DNA of 64,000 bases from Sphingopyxis sp. (GTDB taxonomy: Bacteria > Pseudomonadota > Alphaproteobacteria > Sphingomonadales > Sphingomonadaceae): NCBI RefSeq assembly GCF_025869345.1, contig NZ_JAOZVW010000024.1, positions 1-64,000 of the forward strand, written 5' to 3'. A program made the position numbers and the translations under genes. This document shows, piece after piece, positions 38,630 through 47,807 of this stretch (position 1 is its first letter; the number at the start of each line of letters is the position of its first letter). The notes beneath the pieces were generated by a model, which saw only the letters and a program-made list of their open reading frames with translations, was not told the origin of the DNA and did not search any database.

Positions 38630-40259
38630 CGGCGGCCTCCCCGTTTTGCGGCTCTACCGCTTCGGCAGGCGCAGCCGCTTCGGGTTCGTCGTCGAACCAG
38701 TGCGCACGCGCCGCCATGATGATCTCGTTGCCCTGCTCTTCGCTGAGGCCATATTCGCCGAGCACGCCCCCCTTGTCCTCGGCGCGCTCGCTGCGTTCGC
38801 GCGACGGGCCGCGGCGGTTGTCCTGACGCTTCTTGGCGATCAGTTCGTCGGTGGCGAGATCGGCGAGATCGTCGAGCGTCTTGATCCCGGCCTTGCCGAG
38901 CGTGACGAGCATCGCCTCGGTCAGGTGTGGCAGTTCGGCGAGATCGTCCTCGACGCCCAGGCCGCGGCGCTCCTGCCGCGCGGCTTCCTCGCGGCGGTCG
39001 AGCGCTTCGGTCGCGCGGCTTTGCAGCTCCTGCGCCAGTTCCTCGTCGAAACCCTCGATGCCCGCGAGTTCGTCGAGCGGCACATAGGCCACTTCCTCGA
39101 GCTCGCCGAAGCCTTCGGCGACCAGAAGCTGCGCAAGCGTCTCGTCGACGTCGAGCTCTTCCTGGAACATTGTCGAGCGTTCGACGAATTCGCGCTGGCG
39201 CTTCTCGCTCGCGTCGGCCTCGGTCATGATGTCGATCTGGCTGCCGGTAAGCTGGCTCGCGAGACGGACGTTCTGGCCGCGGCGGCCGATGGCGAGCGAA
39301 AGCTGGTCGTCGGGAACGACGACTTCGATGCGGCCGTCATCCTCGTCGATGACGACGCGCTGCACCGTCGCGGGCTGGAGCGCGTTGACGACGAAGGTCG
39401 CGGTATCCTCGGACCAGGGGATGATGTCGATCTTTTCGCCCTGCATTTCCTGAACGACCGCCTGGACGCGGCTGCCCTTCATGCCGACGCAGGCGCCGAC
39501 GGGGTCGATCGACCCGTCATAGCTGATCACGCCGATCTTCGCGCGCGAACCCGGGTCGCGCGCGGCGGCCTTGATCTCGATGATGCCGTCATAGATTTCG
39601 GGCACTTCCTGCGCGAACAGCTTCTTCATGAAGTCGGGGTGCGCGCGGCTAAGGAAAATCTGCGGGCCGCGGTTCTCGCGGCGCACCGACAGAATGATCG
39701 CGCGGACGCGATCGCCGACACGCATCAGTTCGCGCGGAATCTGCTGGTCGCGGCGGATCACGCCTTCGGCGCGGCCAAGGTTGACGACGATATGGCCGAA
39801 CTCGACCGATTTCACGACGCCAGTGATGATCTCGCTCGCGCGATCCTTGAACTCTTCATACTGGCGCTCGCGGTCGGCTTCGCGGACCTTCTGGAAGATG
39901 ACCTGCTTCGCCGACTGCGCGTCGATGCGGCCGAGGTCGACCGCGGGCAGCGGGTCGACGATGAAATCGCCGAGCTTGGCGTCCTTCTGGAGCTTCTGGC
40001 CGGCGGCAAGGTCGACCTGCTTGAAATAATCCTCGACCTGCTCGACCACCTCGACGACGCGCCACAGGCGAAGGTCGCCGGTCTGCGGGTCGAGCTTGGC
40101 GCGAATGTCGTTCTCGGCGCCGTAGCGCGCGCGCGCGGCGCGCTGGATCGCTTCCTCGATGGCCTCGATGACGATGCCCTTGTCGATCATCTTCTCGCTG
40201 GCGACGCTGTTGGCGATCGCGAGCAACTCGGCCTTGTTGGCAGAAATGGCTGTAGCCAT
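38610..40259 (-). CDS. nusA: transcription termination/antitermination factor NusA
   Basis: A 549-residue RNA polymerase-binding factor. It has the N-terminal domain (residues 1-130), S1 domain ([18 protein letters not shown]), two KH domains ([19 protein letters not shown] and [18 protein letters not shown]) and a C-terminal helix-hairpin-helix part ([25 protein letters not shown]). The start overlaps the rimP stop by one base. Confidence 0.97.
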   Translation of the reverse strand: MATAISANKAELLAIANSVASEKMIDKGIVIEAIEEAIQRAARARYGAENDIRAKLDPQTGDLRLWRVVEVVEQVEDYFKQVDLAAGQKLQKDAKLGDFIVDPLPAVDLGRIDAQSAKQVIFQKVREADRERQYEEFKDRASEIITGVVKSVEFGHIVVNLGRAEGVIRRDQQIPRELMRVGDRVRAIILSVRRENRGPQIFLSRAHPDFMKKLFAQEVPEIYDGIIEIKAAARDPGSRAKIGVISYDGSIDPVGACVGMKGSRVQAVVQEMQGEKIDIIPWSEDTATFVVNALQPATVQRVVIDEDDGRIEVVVPDDQLSLAIGRRGQNVRLASQLTGSQIDIMTEADASEKRQREFVERSTMFQEELDVDETLAQLLVAEGFGELEEVAYVPLDELAGIEGFDEELAQELQSRATEALDRREEAARQERRGLGVEDDLAELPHLTEAMLVTLGKAGIKTLDDLADLATDELIAKKRQDNRRGPSRERSERAEDKGGVLGEYGLSEEQGNEIIMAARAHWFDDEPEAAAPAEAVEPQNGEAADADPAQ

Positions 40260-40804
40260 CAGTCCTGTCCTTCTTCTTCCATGTCGTCGGCGCCCTCGGT
40301 CGAGAGCGGGACGGTTGCGGCAATCAATTTGTCGGTGAGGACCAGCTTCGCCGTGTCGATCGCGTCGAACGGCAGATGATGCTCCACCCCTTCCTTATCC
40401 GAAATCGTGACGGTGTCGCCGTCGATGCCGACGAGCTCACCGTTGAAGCGCTGGCGCCCGTCGCGCTTCTCTTTCAGCGCGATCTTCGCCTCGTGCCCCG
40501 CCCAGTCGGCGAAGTCGGCGCGGCGCGTCAGCGGCCGGTCGATGCCGGGCGACGAGACTTCGAGCCGGTAAGCGCCGTCGATCGGATCCTTCCCCGTCTC
40601 TTCCAGCGCGTCGAGCCGTTCGGAGATGCGGCGCGACAGATCGGCGCAGTCGTCGATGGTAAGCTGGCGCGTGTCGGGCCGCTCGGCCATCACCTGCAAG
40701 GTCGGATCGCTGTCGCCGCCGAAGAAGGCGACGCGCACGAGCGCAAGGCCCATCGCCTCGGCTTCGGGCGCGATGATCGCGTTGAGGGCGTCAAAATCGA
40801 CCAA
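40259..40804 (-). CDS. rimP: ribosome maturation factor RimP
   Basis: A 181-residue 30S-assembly factor. Family sequences: EAMGLALVRVAFF, CADLSRRISERLDALE, YRLEVSSPGIDRPLTRRADFADWAGH and the C-terminal Sm-like part with FNGELVGIDGDTVTI. The start that gives the normal N-terminal length is a TTG at 40804; no in-frame ATG precedes it nearby. It heads the rimP-nusA-ylxR-infB operon. Confidence 0.92.
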   Translation of the reverse strand: MVDFDALNAIIAPEAEAMGLALVRVAFFGGDSDPTLQVMAERPDTRQLTIDDCADLSRRISERLDALEETGKDPIDGAYRLEVSSPGIDRPLTRRADFADWAGHEAKIALKEKRDGRQRFNGELVGIDGDTVTISDKEGVEHHLPFDAIDTAKLVLTDKLIAATVPLSTEGADDMEEEGQD

Positions 40805-41373
40805 ATGAAGTTCCCAAACCGGATGACCGGAAAGTCATGCGGGAATAGCCGCCGCGGCCCGCGGCCCCGACGTCCCAACTGGCTCACCATGTCAAGAAGT
40901 AGGGCGCATATAGGCGTGTTGCGGGGAGTCGGCAAGGGGAGAATGAGCGGGCGGATTTCGACCGAAGATGGCGCCCGGCATCTCCAAACTTTGCCATCCC
41001 CGCGAAACGAGCGGGAGGCGGACATACCTCACATCGTCATCCCGGACTTGATCCGGGATCCATTCTCTCAGCGCCGGATGAATGGATCCCGGATCAAGTC
41101 CGGGATGACGAAAGAAAAAATGGCAGCTTCCCACCCCAAAGCCGCCGCCTGCACAAAAACTCCTGTCCTACATTATCCCGCCGCCTTAGCATCGACGCGA
41201 TGACTTTCATCCGGCCACATTCGATCCGTGATCGCGCCGCCGCGCCCCAAGCCCCTTTTGCCCGACAGGTATCATTATACCGGGACGTAATGACAAGTTT
41301 GACAACTTCCGGCTTTTCCCGTCCGCCAATTCCCCCTTGCCCTGTCGCACCGCGCCATGCTCAACGCGCCGCC
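40805..41373. other. gene-free spacer between the rimP operon and the ABC ATPase gene
   Basis: No gene is supported in these 569 bases. On the minus strand a TTGACA lies about 85 bases upstream of rimP, but no good -10 follows at the right spacing. A family A repeat occupies 41035-41110. On the plus side, GTTTGACAACTT near 41295 could be a -35 for the ABC gene. In-frame extension of the ABC gene up to 41200 is possible but lacks a ribosome site. Confidence 0.6.
41035..41110. repeat. dispersed palindromic repeat, family A (copy 4, variant)
   Basis: The arms read CGTCATCCCGGACTTGATCC and its complement. At several places an A/T pair replaces a C/G pair in both arms together, so base-pairing is kept. 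It lies in the spacer between divergent genes, unlike most other copies. Confidence 0.9.
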
Positions 41374-42168
41374 ATGACCGACGACTCTCCTCTGCTCGCC
41401 CTCGCCGACGTCCGCGTCATGGCCGACGAGACCTGCATCCTCGACCTGCCCGCGCTCACCATTGCCGACGGCGAAAGCACCGCGATCCTCGGCGCCAACG
41501 GGTCGGGCAAGTCGACGCTGGTCAAGCTGATAGCGCGCCAGCTTTATCCGGCCTATGGCGCCGACGTCCGTATTTTCGGGCAGGATAGCTGGAACGTGTT
41601 CGAGCTCCGCAAACTGCTCGGCATCGTCTCGACGACGATGCAGCTCGATTTCGACGCCGAGCCGCCGCTCGAGACGCTCGACTGCGTCGTCTCGGGCTTC
41701 TTCGCCTCGCGCGGCCTCTGGGCGCATCAGCATTACACGCAGGAGATGATCGACGCTTCGCGCGCCGCGCTCGAAGAGGTCGGCGCCACCCATCTGATCG
41801 GGCGCAGCATGGCGAGCCTGTCGACCGGCGAGGCGCGCCGCGTGCTGATCGCCCGCGCGCTCGCGCACCGGCCGCGCGCGCTGCTGCTCGACGAGCCGTG
41901 CGCGGGGCTCGACCCCGCGGCGCGGCACCATTTCCTCGACATGCTGCGCGGCGTCGCGCGCGGCGGCACCACGCTGATCCTCGTCACGCATCACATCGAG
42001 GAGATATTGCCCGAGATCGGCCGCATCGTGATGCTGCAGGACGGGCGCGTGCTGCACGACGGCGCCAAGGCCGACCTGCTCACCGGCGACGCGCTGACCG
42101 GCCTCTTCGGCCTGCCGATCGCGGTCACGCCGCGCGGCGACTGGTACGACGCCGCGATCGTCCACTGA
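41374..42168 (+). CDS. ABC transporter ATP-binding protein, orphan
   Basis: A 264-residue ATPase with Walker A GANGSGKST, signature LSTGEARRVLIARAL, Walker B LLLDEPCAGLD and H-loop VTHH. The signature has LSTGE in place of LSGGQ, as in ModF/YlmA-like ATPases that often lack a membrane partner. No permease or binding protein adjoins it. The start at 41374 was chosen because the conserved fold begins shortly after it. Function: ATP-driven transport or a non-transport role, unresolved. Confidence 0.87.
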   Translation: MTDDSPLLALADVRVMADETCILDLPALTIADGESTAILGANGSGKSTLVKLIARQLYPAYGADVRIFGQDSWNVFELRKLLGIVSTTMQLDFDAEPPLETLDCVVSGFFASRGLWAHQHYTQEMIDASRAALEEVGATHLIGRSMASLSTGEARRVLIARALAHRPRALLLDEPCAGLDPAARHHFLDMLRGVARGGTTLILVTHHIEEILPEIGRIVMLQDGRVLHDGAKADLLTGDALTGLFGLPIAVTPRGDWYDAAIVH

Positions 42169-42190
42169 TCGCTTGCCGGATCGCTACAAT

Positions 42191-42212
42191 ATAGGATAGG
42201 GGGGTATCCTAT
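42191..42212 (+). promoter_or_regulatory. DmeR/RcnR-type operator overlapping the start codon
   Basis: ATAGGATA-GGGGGG-TATCCTAT is a perfect 8-base inverted repeat around a G6 tract. This is the layout reported for RcnR (TACT-G tract-AGTA) and for DmeR sites. Its last two bases are the first two of the regulator's ATG. A TACAAT -10-like hexamer lies at 42185-42190. A bound repressor would cover the transcription start. The G tract may also serve as the ribosome site. Confidence 0.75.
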
Positions 42213-42486
42213 GTCGCATACGCACGCCAACAAGGATCAGCTCCTCGCCCGCACCCGGCGCATCGCGGGGCAGATCGCCGCGATCGAGCGCGCGATCGCC
42301 GGCGAGGCGGGCTGCGCGGCGATCCTGCATCAGGTCGCGGGGGTGCGCGGCGCCGTCGCGGGGCTGATGGACGAACTCGTTGCCGACCATCTGCAATCGC
42401 ATGTCGCCGCGCCCGGCCTGTCGGACGCCGAGCGCGCGCAAGGCGGCGACGATCTGCTCGCGGCGATCCGCCGCTATACGAAATAG
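42211..42486 (+). CDS. dmeR: Ni/Co-responsive repressor, RcnR/DmeR type
   Basis: A 91-residue CsoR/RcnR-superfamily repressor. His3, Cys35, His60 and His64, the four metal ligands of E. coli RcnR, are all present at the same positions. This argues for nickel/cobalt and against copper (CsoR) or formaldehyde (FrmR) sensing. It is followed after 11 bases by a His-rich CDF exporter, the dmeRF arrangement known from Rhizobium and Agrobacterium. It probably represses both genes through the operator at 42191-42212. Confidence 0.88.
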   Translation: MSHTHANKDQLLARTRRIAGQIAAIERAIAGEAGCAAILHQVAGVRGAVAGLMDELVADHLQSHVAAPGLSDAERAQGGDDLLAAIRRYTK

Positions 42487-42497
42487 GGGGGAGCCGC

Positions 42498-43430
42498 ATG
42501 TCCCTGGACGACGACATCGACGCGTTGACGCACAGCCATGTCTATCTCGGCACGCGGCACGATGAAAATGCGCGCCGCACCCTCTGGGTCGTGCTGCTGA
42601 CCGCGGCGATGATGGTCGGCGAGATCGCCGCCGGGCTTGCCTTCAACTCGATGGCCTTGCTCGCCGACGGCTTTCACATGGCGACCCACGCCGGCGCGCT
42701 CGGCGTCGCGGCGCTCGCCTATCGCTACGCGCGGCGTCACGCGACGAGCGGGCGCTACAGCTTCGGCACCGGCAAGGTCGGCGACCTCGCGGGCTTCGCC
42801 TCGGCGCTGGTGCTCGGCATCGTCGCGATCGGCATCGCGTGGGAATCGGCGATCCGCCTCGTCGACCCCAGCCCCGTCGCCTTTGGCGAGGCGGCGGTCA
42901 TCGCCGTGATCGGCCTCGGCGTGAATATCGTCAGCGCGCTGCTGCTCGGCCACGGTCACGGTCATGGGCACGATCATGGGCACGGCCATCATCACGACCA
43001 CGCGCATGATCATCACCACGGGCACGAGACCGATAACAACATGCGCTCGGCCTATCTGCACGTCCTCGCCGATGCGCTGACCTCGGTGCTCGCGATCGCG
43101 GCGCTGCTCGGCGGGCGCTATTTCGGCTGGGTGTGGCTCGACCCCGCAATGGGCGTCGTCGGCGCGATCGTCATCGCCATCTGGTCCTGGTCGCTGATGC
43201 GCGACACCGCCGCGGTGCTGCTCGACGCGACCGACACCGAACTGGAAGCTGAAATCCGCGCGCTGGTCGAGGGGCCGGGCGACGCGCGAATCCGCGACCT
43301 CCACGTCTGGCGCGTCGGCCCCGCCGCGCACGCCGCGATCGTCAGCGTCACCGGCGCGACGCGCGCGACAATCTGCGAGCGGCTGCGCCCGGTCCATGAA
43401 ATCGAGCATCTGACGGTCGAGATCGGCTGA
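42498..43430 (+). CDS. dmeF: cation diffusion facilitator, DmeF-type Co/Ni exporter
   Basis: A 310-residue inner-membrane metal/proton antiporter with six predicted helices. The helix II site reads ADGFHMATHAG, the DmeF form. Helix V has HVLADALTSVLA. Between helices IV and V is a His-rich loop (GHGHDHGHGHHHDHAHDHHH) that may bind metal. It follows the RcnR-like regulator with a strong ribosome site (GGGGGGAG). Export of cobalt and nickel is inferred from the family and regulator. Confidence 0.9.
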   Translation: MSLDDDIDALTHSHVYLGTRHDENARRTLWVVLLTAAMMVGEIAAGLAFNSMALLADGFHMATHAGALGVAALAYRYARRHATSGRYSFGTGKVGDLAGFASALVLGIVAIGIAWESAIRLVDPSPVAFGEAAVIAVIGLGVNIVSALLLGHGHGHGHDHGHGHHHDHAHDHHHGHETDNNMRSAYLHVLADALTSVLAIAALLGGRYFGWVWLDPAMGVVGAIVIAIWSWSLMRDTAAVLLDATDTELEAEIRALVEGPGDARIRDLHVWRVGPAAHAAIVSVTGATRATICERLRPVHEIEHLTVEIG

Positions 43431-43551
43431 CGCATCACCTGTCCCCCTGCGGCACAGGACATCGGCGGCGAAACACTTTATTGGCGTTTCGGGGCATAAG
43501 GCAGGATGAGAGCGGCTGCGCGAATCGGCCGCGGAGATTGTAACGCGACGC

Positions 43552-44682
43552 ATGAAGCCCGAACTCCATCTTGCCGCCCGCTCGACGTGGCGCGACCCGG
43601 CGCCGGAAAAACCGGCGGGTCCGGGGCGCGAATATTGGGGGATGCTGGCCGCGATCACCATCGTCGCCTGCCTCGCGCTCATGCTGTCGACGGGGCAATA
43701 TCGGCCGCGCGGCTTCGGTCCCTACAGCGTCAGCGTGCCGCTGACCTTCAAACCTTATGATCCGGCGCGCTGGGCGGTGATGAATTCGGACAGCTATGAG
43801 GATGCGCTCAAGATCGATCCGACGCTGCCCGACCCCGCCAGCGTCGGCTACGCCGATGCGACCGCGCTGCCCCCCGCGTCGCCGGCCGAGCTGCAGCAGG
43901 AGGCGTTCGTCGGCCCGCCCGCCAAACCCTATGCCTTTCGCGGCCTGACCGCGCTCGACCGCGAGCGCGCGCATTATTGCCTGACCTCGGCCCTCTATTA
44001 CGAGGCGGCGTCCGAAAGCGACGACGGGATGCGCGGCGTCGCGCAGGTGATCGTCAACCGCGCCCGCCACCCGAGCTTTCCCAACACCATCTGCGGCGTC
44101 GTCTTTCAGGGGTCCGAGCGCGCCGGGGTGTGCCAGTTCACCTTCGCCTGCGACGGCGCGATGGCGCGCGCGCCCGAAAAACGTAACTGGCTGCGCGCGA
44201 GCCGCATCGCGTCGGCAGCGCTGAACGGCTATGTTTTCCCGGGCGTCGGCCTCGCGACCCATTATCACACCACCGCGATCTGGCCGCGCTGGGGCAAGAG
44301 CCTGGTGATGACCAACATCGTCGGCGCGCATATCTTTCACCGCTGGCGCGGTCGCTGGGGGATGCCCGACGCGTTTCGCGCTCCCTATATGGGGCGCGAG
44401 CCGGTGCCCGGCCCCTATCTGCCGCTCGCGCAGCAGCTTGCGATCCTCAAGGGCAAGGGGCTGCCGCCCGGCGCCGGGCCGGTGCCGGGACTGACCGGTC
44501 CGGCGGCGCCGCTGCCCGACGTCGCGCCCGCGCCGCTGCCCGGCACGATGGGCGCCGCGCCGTCCGCCGCAGCCGCGCCCGCCCCGACCGCAGCGCCCGC
44601 GCCGGCCTATACCGATCCGCGGCTCAATCAGTCGGGGCAGATCAAGGAAGAGTTCAGCAAGAGCGGGGAGTGGATTCGCTGA
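43552..44682 (+). CDS. cell-wall hydrolase, SleB family
   Basis: A 376-residue protein with one N-terminal transmembrane segment (residues 30-46). The SleB/CwlJ hydrolase domain spans about 140-260, with CLTSALYYEAASESDDGMRGVAQVIVNR split at the catalytic Glu region (LYYEAASES), and CQFTFACDG. A Pro/Ala-rich tail follows. It likely cleaves peptidoglycan glycan strands in the periplasm of this non-sporulating bacterium. It is monocistronic. Confidence 0.9.
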   Translation: MKPELHLAARSTWRDPAPEKPAGPGREYWGMLAAITIVACLALMLSTGQYRPRGFGPYSVSVPLTFKPYDPARWAVMNSDSYEDALKIDPTLPDPASVGYADATALPPASPAELQQEAFVGPPAKPYAFRGLTALDRERAHYCLTSALYYEAASESDDGMRGVAQVIVNRARHPSFPNTICGVVFQGSERAGVCQFTFACDGAMARAPEKRNWLRASRIASAALNGYVFPGVGLATHYHTTAIWPRWGKSLVMTNIVGAHIFHRWRGRWGMPDAFRAPYMGREPVPGPYLPLAQQLAILKGKGLPPGAGPVPGLTGPAAPLPDVAPAPLPGTMGAAPSAAAAPAPTAAPAPAYTDPRLNQSGQIKEEFSKSGEWIR

Positions 44683-44726
44683 CCGAAGCCGCCTAGTCTC
44701 GCCCCCTCGGCATCAGGGAGGCGGGC

Positions 44727-45113
44727 ATGGGACATGTAAAGGGCATCGGCGGACTCTTCTTCCGCGCCCGCGATCCGGAGGCGCTGTCGGCCTGGTATCG
44801 CGACCGGCTCGGCGTCGGCGGCGGGATCAGCGCCGACGGGAGTGAGCCGGTCAATCAATGGGTGTGGACGGTCACCGGCGGGCCGCTCGTCTTTTCGCCC
44901 TTCAAGGCCGACACCGACTACTTCCCCGCCGACCGGCAGTTCATGATCAACCTGCGCGTCGACGACCTCGACGCCGTCCTCGCGCCGTTCCGCGAAGCGG
45001 GCGACGCGGTGATCACCAAGACGGAATGGGACGACCCGAGCGTCGGCCGCTTCGCGCGGGTCCACGACCCCGAGGGCAACCCGATCGAGCTTTGGGAGCC
45101 GCCGGCGAAATAA
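44727..45113 (+). CDS. VOC/glyoxalase-fold protein
   Basis: A 128-residue protein with the two beta-alpha-beta-beta-beta modules of the vicinal oxygen chelate fold: GGLFFRARDPEALSAWYRDRLG at the start and RVHDPEGNPIELWEPP at the end. GGGAGGCGGGC precedes the ATG. The substrate is unknown; candidates across the family include glyoxalase, dioxygenase and resistance proteins. Confidence 0.87.
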   Translation: MGHVKGIGGLFFRARDPEALSAWYRDRLGVGGGISADGSEPVNQWVWTVTGGPLVFSPFKADTDYFPADRQFMINLRVDDLDAVLAPFREAGDAVITKTEWDDPSVGRFARVHDPEGNPIELWEPPAK

Positions 45114-45119
45114 AGCCGT

Positions 45120-45229
45120 CGTCATTGCGAGCGCAGCGAAGCAATCCAGAGCGGTTTACGCACACTCTGGATTGCTTCGCGTAGTTTATCCTGAGCGCCT
45201 GCAAGGCAGTCGAAGGGCTCGCAATGACG
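45120..45229. repeat. palindromic repeat, family E
   Basis: CGTCATTGCGAGCGCAGCGAAGCAATCCAGAG pairs with CTCTGGATTGCTTCGC. After an inserted-looking GTAGTTTATCCTGAGCGCC stretch, it ends in TCGCAATGACG. This type is common between genes in Alphaproteobacteria. It lies between two convergent genes. Confidence 0.85.
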
Positions 45230-45236
45230 AGGCTTG

Positions 45237-46949
45237 TTACCGCCCCTGGCTCCGCCAGCGTTTGACGACGCGCTCCAATATCTCGGCCTCGCCGCCGGTC
45301 TCGCGCCACAGCTTCGAGAACAGGGGATCGCTCGACGCGGGCCTTTTATCCTCGTCGAGCGTGTCGAGATAGACGCGGATCGGGATCGACACGCCCTCGC
45401 CGCAGACGATGCATTCGCGGTTGCGAAGCGCCGGGATCGAATCGATGAAGCCGCGCGCGCCTTCGGGCATCGCGGCCTTGACGAAATGCTGGTCGCGCTC
45501 GTTGTTGAGGCGCATCGAGATGATCGTGCCGCACTGGGAGAGCACGCCCTCGGCGAGGTCCGACGGGCGCTGGGTGATCAGGCCCAGCGACACGCCATAT
45601 TTGCGACCTTCCTTGGCGATCCGCTCGAGAATCTTGCGCACCGCCTGACCCTGGCCGATGTCCTTCGACGGGATATAGCGGTGCGCTTCCTCGCAGACGA
45701 GCAGGATCGGGCGCTGCGGCTCGCCGCGCGACCAGATCGCATAGTCGAAGGTCAGGCGCGACAGCACCGCGACGACGACGCTGGTAATATCGCTCGGAAC
45801 CCCCGACACGTCGATGATCGAGATCGGCCGGCCGTCCGACGGCAGGCGAAAGATCTTGCCGATGAAATTCGCCATAGTGTCGGCGACGAGCATCCCCGAG
45901 AACATGAAATTATAGCGCGGGTCGGCGCGCATTTCCTCGATCTTGCCCTTGATCCGCATGAAGGGTGCCGACGAGGTCGCCTTGTCGAGCTTGCCCATCT
46001 CATTCTGCAGGATGTTGAGCAGGTCGGAGAGCAGATAGGGGATCGGCGAATCGACCGTGAGCTTGGTCATCCCTTCGGCCATGCGGTTCTTCTGCCGCGC
46101 CTGGAGCAGGCATTTGGCGAGCACGTCGCAATCGCTCTGGCGGTCGCGGCCCTCGCTGGTGACGAAGACCTCGCAATGCTCCTCGAAGTTCATCAGCCAA
46201 TAAGGCATGGCGAGATTGTCGACGTCGAACAGCGCGCCGGTGCCCTTGAAGGCGGCCGAATATTCGCCGTGCGGGTCGATCATCACGATATGGCCCTGCG
46301 GCGAAAGCTCGCAGATCTTGTGGAGGATCAGCGCCGCGCTGGTCGATTTGCCGGTGCCGGTCGATCCGAGCAGCGCGAAATGCTTTCCGAGCATCGCATC
46401 GACATAAAGCGAGCCGCGAATATCACGCGTCGGATAGATGGTCCCGATCTCGACATGCGCACGGTCGTCGGCGGCGTAGATCTGCTTGAGGTCGTGGCTG
46501 GTCGCCGCATAGACCTGCCCGCCCGGAATCGGATAGCGCGTCACGCCGCGGCGGAAATTGTGGATGCGGCCGGTGATCTTTTCCTCTTCGCCTTCGCCGA
46601 GGAAATCGATCGTCGCGACGATCAGCCCCTCGCCGCGCTCGTGCATCTGCTGGTCGCGGATGCTGGCGACGAGCCAGACATTGCCGACGCGAATCTTGAC
46701 CTGCGCGCCGACCTGCCCCGCCATCGCGACCGCCGCGTCGCTCGACGCCGCCAATTGGCCGAGCGTCGCGGCATCGAGCAGAATCCGCGAATCCGACCCC
46801 GAGATATCGATCACTTCGCCGATCAGCAGGTCGTCGCGATGATGGGGGGTGACCGGCGCCACGGCCGCGGCGGTCCCGCCGCCCGCGAGCCGGACATGCT
46901 GCGCCGCCGTCACATCCCCGGCGCCGAACCCGCCACCCTGCATATCCAT
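45237..46949 (-). CDS. HerA-like / DUF87 ATPase
   Basis: A 570-residue FtsK/HerA-superfamily ATPase. It has an N-terminal HAS-barrel-like region (residues 40-150), Walker A GSTGTGKST, MIDPHGEYS, Walker B ILLVCEEAHRY and an arginine-finger region near GLITQRPSDLAEGV. HerA works with the NurA nuclease in archaea; no nuclease gene lies beside it, so a DNA-end-processing or defence role is not supported here. A second ATG at 46943 is possible. Confidence 0.85.
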   Translation of the reverse strand: MDMQGGGFGAGDVTAAQHVRLAGGGTAAAVAPVTPHHRDDLLIGEVIDISGSDSRILLDAATLGQLAASSDAAVAMAGQVGAQVKIRVGNVWLVASIRDQQMHERGEGLIVATIDFLGEGEEEKITGRIHNFRRGVTRYPIPGGQVYAATSHDLKQIYAADDRAHVEIGTIYPTRDIRGSLYVDAMLGKHFALLGSTGTGKSTSAALILHKICELSPQGHIVMIDPHGEYSAAFKGTGALFDVDNLAMPYWLMNFEEHCEVFVTSEGRDRQSDCDVLAKCLLQARQKNRMAEGMTKLTVDSPIPYLLSDLLNILQNEMGKLDKATSSAPFMRIKGKIEEMRADPRYNFMFSGMLVADTMANFIGKIFRLPSDGRPISIIDVSGVPSDITSVVVAVLSRLTFDYAIWSRGEPQRPILLVCEEAHRYIPSKDIGQGQAVRKILERIAKEGRKYGVSLGLITQRPSDLAEGVLSQCGTIISMRLNNERDQHFVKAAMPEGARGFIDSIPALRNRECIVCGEGVSIPIRVYLDTLDEDKRPASSDPLFSKLWRETGGEAEILERVVKRWRSQGR

Positions 46950-47036
46950 ATCAAGCCCCCGCCTTATATCGTTCCGCCGCCGCTTATCGCAGCTGAGGGT
47001 AAATAAAGCGCTTATGCTGAATCGGCGGAAAACGGC

Positions 47037-47807
47037 TCAGCGGCGGCGGAAAAGCGCCGATGCGCCATAGCCGAGGACCAGCGAGAGCATGACCGCGGTC
47101 AGTCCGTAGAGAAAGCCGTGCCGCTCGGCGGCGAGCGCGACGAACCGCTCGAACCCCGCCTTGCGGATCTGGACATCGCGCGAGGCGACCGCGATCACGC
47201 GGCCGCGGCTGATCAGATAGGTTTCGGCGCGATAGGTGCCGACGGGAACGCGCGCCGGGACCGGGATGCGCGCGCGATAAAGCACGCCCTCACTGATCTC
47301 GACCGCCCGCGGATTCTCGTAGAACAGCCCGATACGGCGATACAGATCGATCAACCCCGCCTCGAAGCGCGCGAGCTTCTTAGCTTCGGAAAAGCCCGCG
47401 GGCGACATCGACAGATTGTCGAGGCCAAGCTCGAAGATCGCGGCGGTGCGCTCGTCGACCAGCTTGTCGATCGGCCGCGACGATCCGATCGCATAAAAGC
47501 CGGGCGAGGTGCGCAGCCGTATGCTGCTGGCGTTGACCCAGATTCCCGCCACGCGCTGTTTCTCGCGCAGAATGATCGGCCGCACCGGCCCTTTCAGCAC
47601 GACGACGATGTCGGTGCGGTCGTCGGGAAGCCGCTGGCCCGGATAGAGGATCGCGCCGAACAGCAGCAATTCCTCGCCGGTGAAGCTGTACTGAATCTCG
47701 ATCGCGCGGCTCGACACGTCGGGCACGAGGCGCGGATCGTCGGCGCGCGCCGCGCCCGCGGTCAGCAGCAGCGCCGATGCGCAGGCGAGAGCGCCGAGCC
47801 GCCTCAT
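47037..47807 (-). CDS. TIGR02186-family membrane-anchored protein
   Basis: A 256-residue protein with a signal peptide (residues 1-22), a large periplasmic beta-rich domain and a C-terminal transmembrane helix followed by a basic RRR. Sequences such as PDVSSRAIEIQYSFTGEELLLFGAI and VPVGTYRAETYLISRGRV match the conserved TIGR02186 family as I recall it. Its start overlaps the TauE-like gene's stop by four bases, a pairing usual for this family. Function unknown; probably a partner of the transporter. Confidence 0.78.
   Translation of the reverse strand: MRRLGALACASALLLTAGAARADDPRLVPDVSSRAIEIQYSFTGEELLLFGAILYPGQRLPDDRTDIVVVLKGPVRPIILREKQRVAGIWVNASSIRLRTSPGFYAIGSSRPIDKLVDERTAAIFELGLDNLSMSPAGFSEAKKLARFEAGLIDLYRRIGLFYENPRAVEISEGVLYRARIPVPARVPVGTYRAETYLISRGRVIAVASRDVQIRKAGFERFVALAAERHGFLYGLTAVMLSLVLGYGASALFRRR

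Noticed and set aside
45237-46949. HerA-like ATPase as part of a phage-defence island
   Set aside because: Neighbours are a VOC protein and a TauE/TIGR02186 pair; there is no nuclease, SIR2 or other defence partner.
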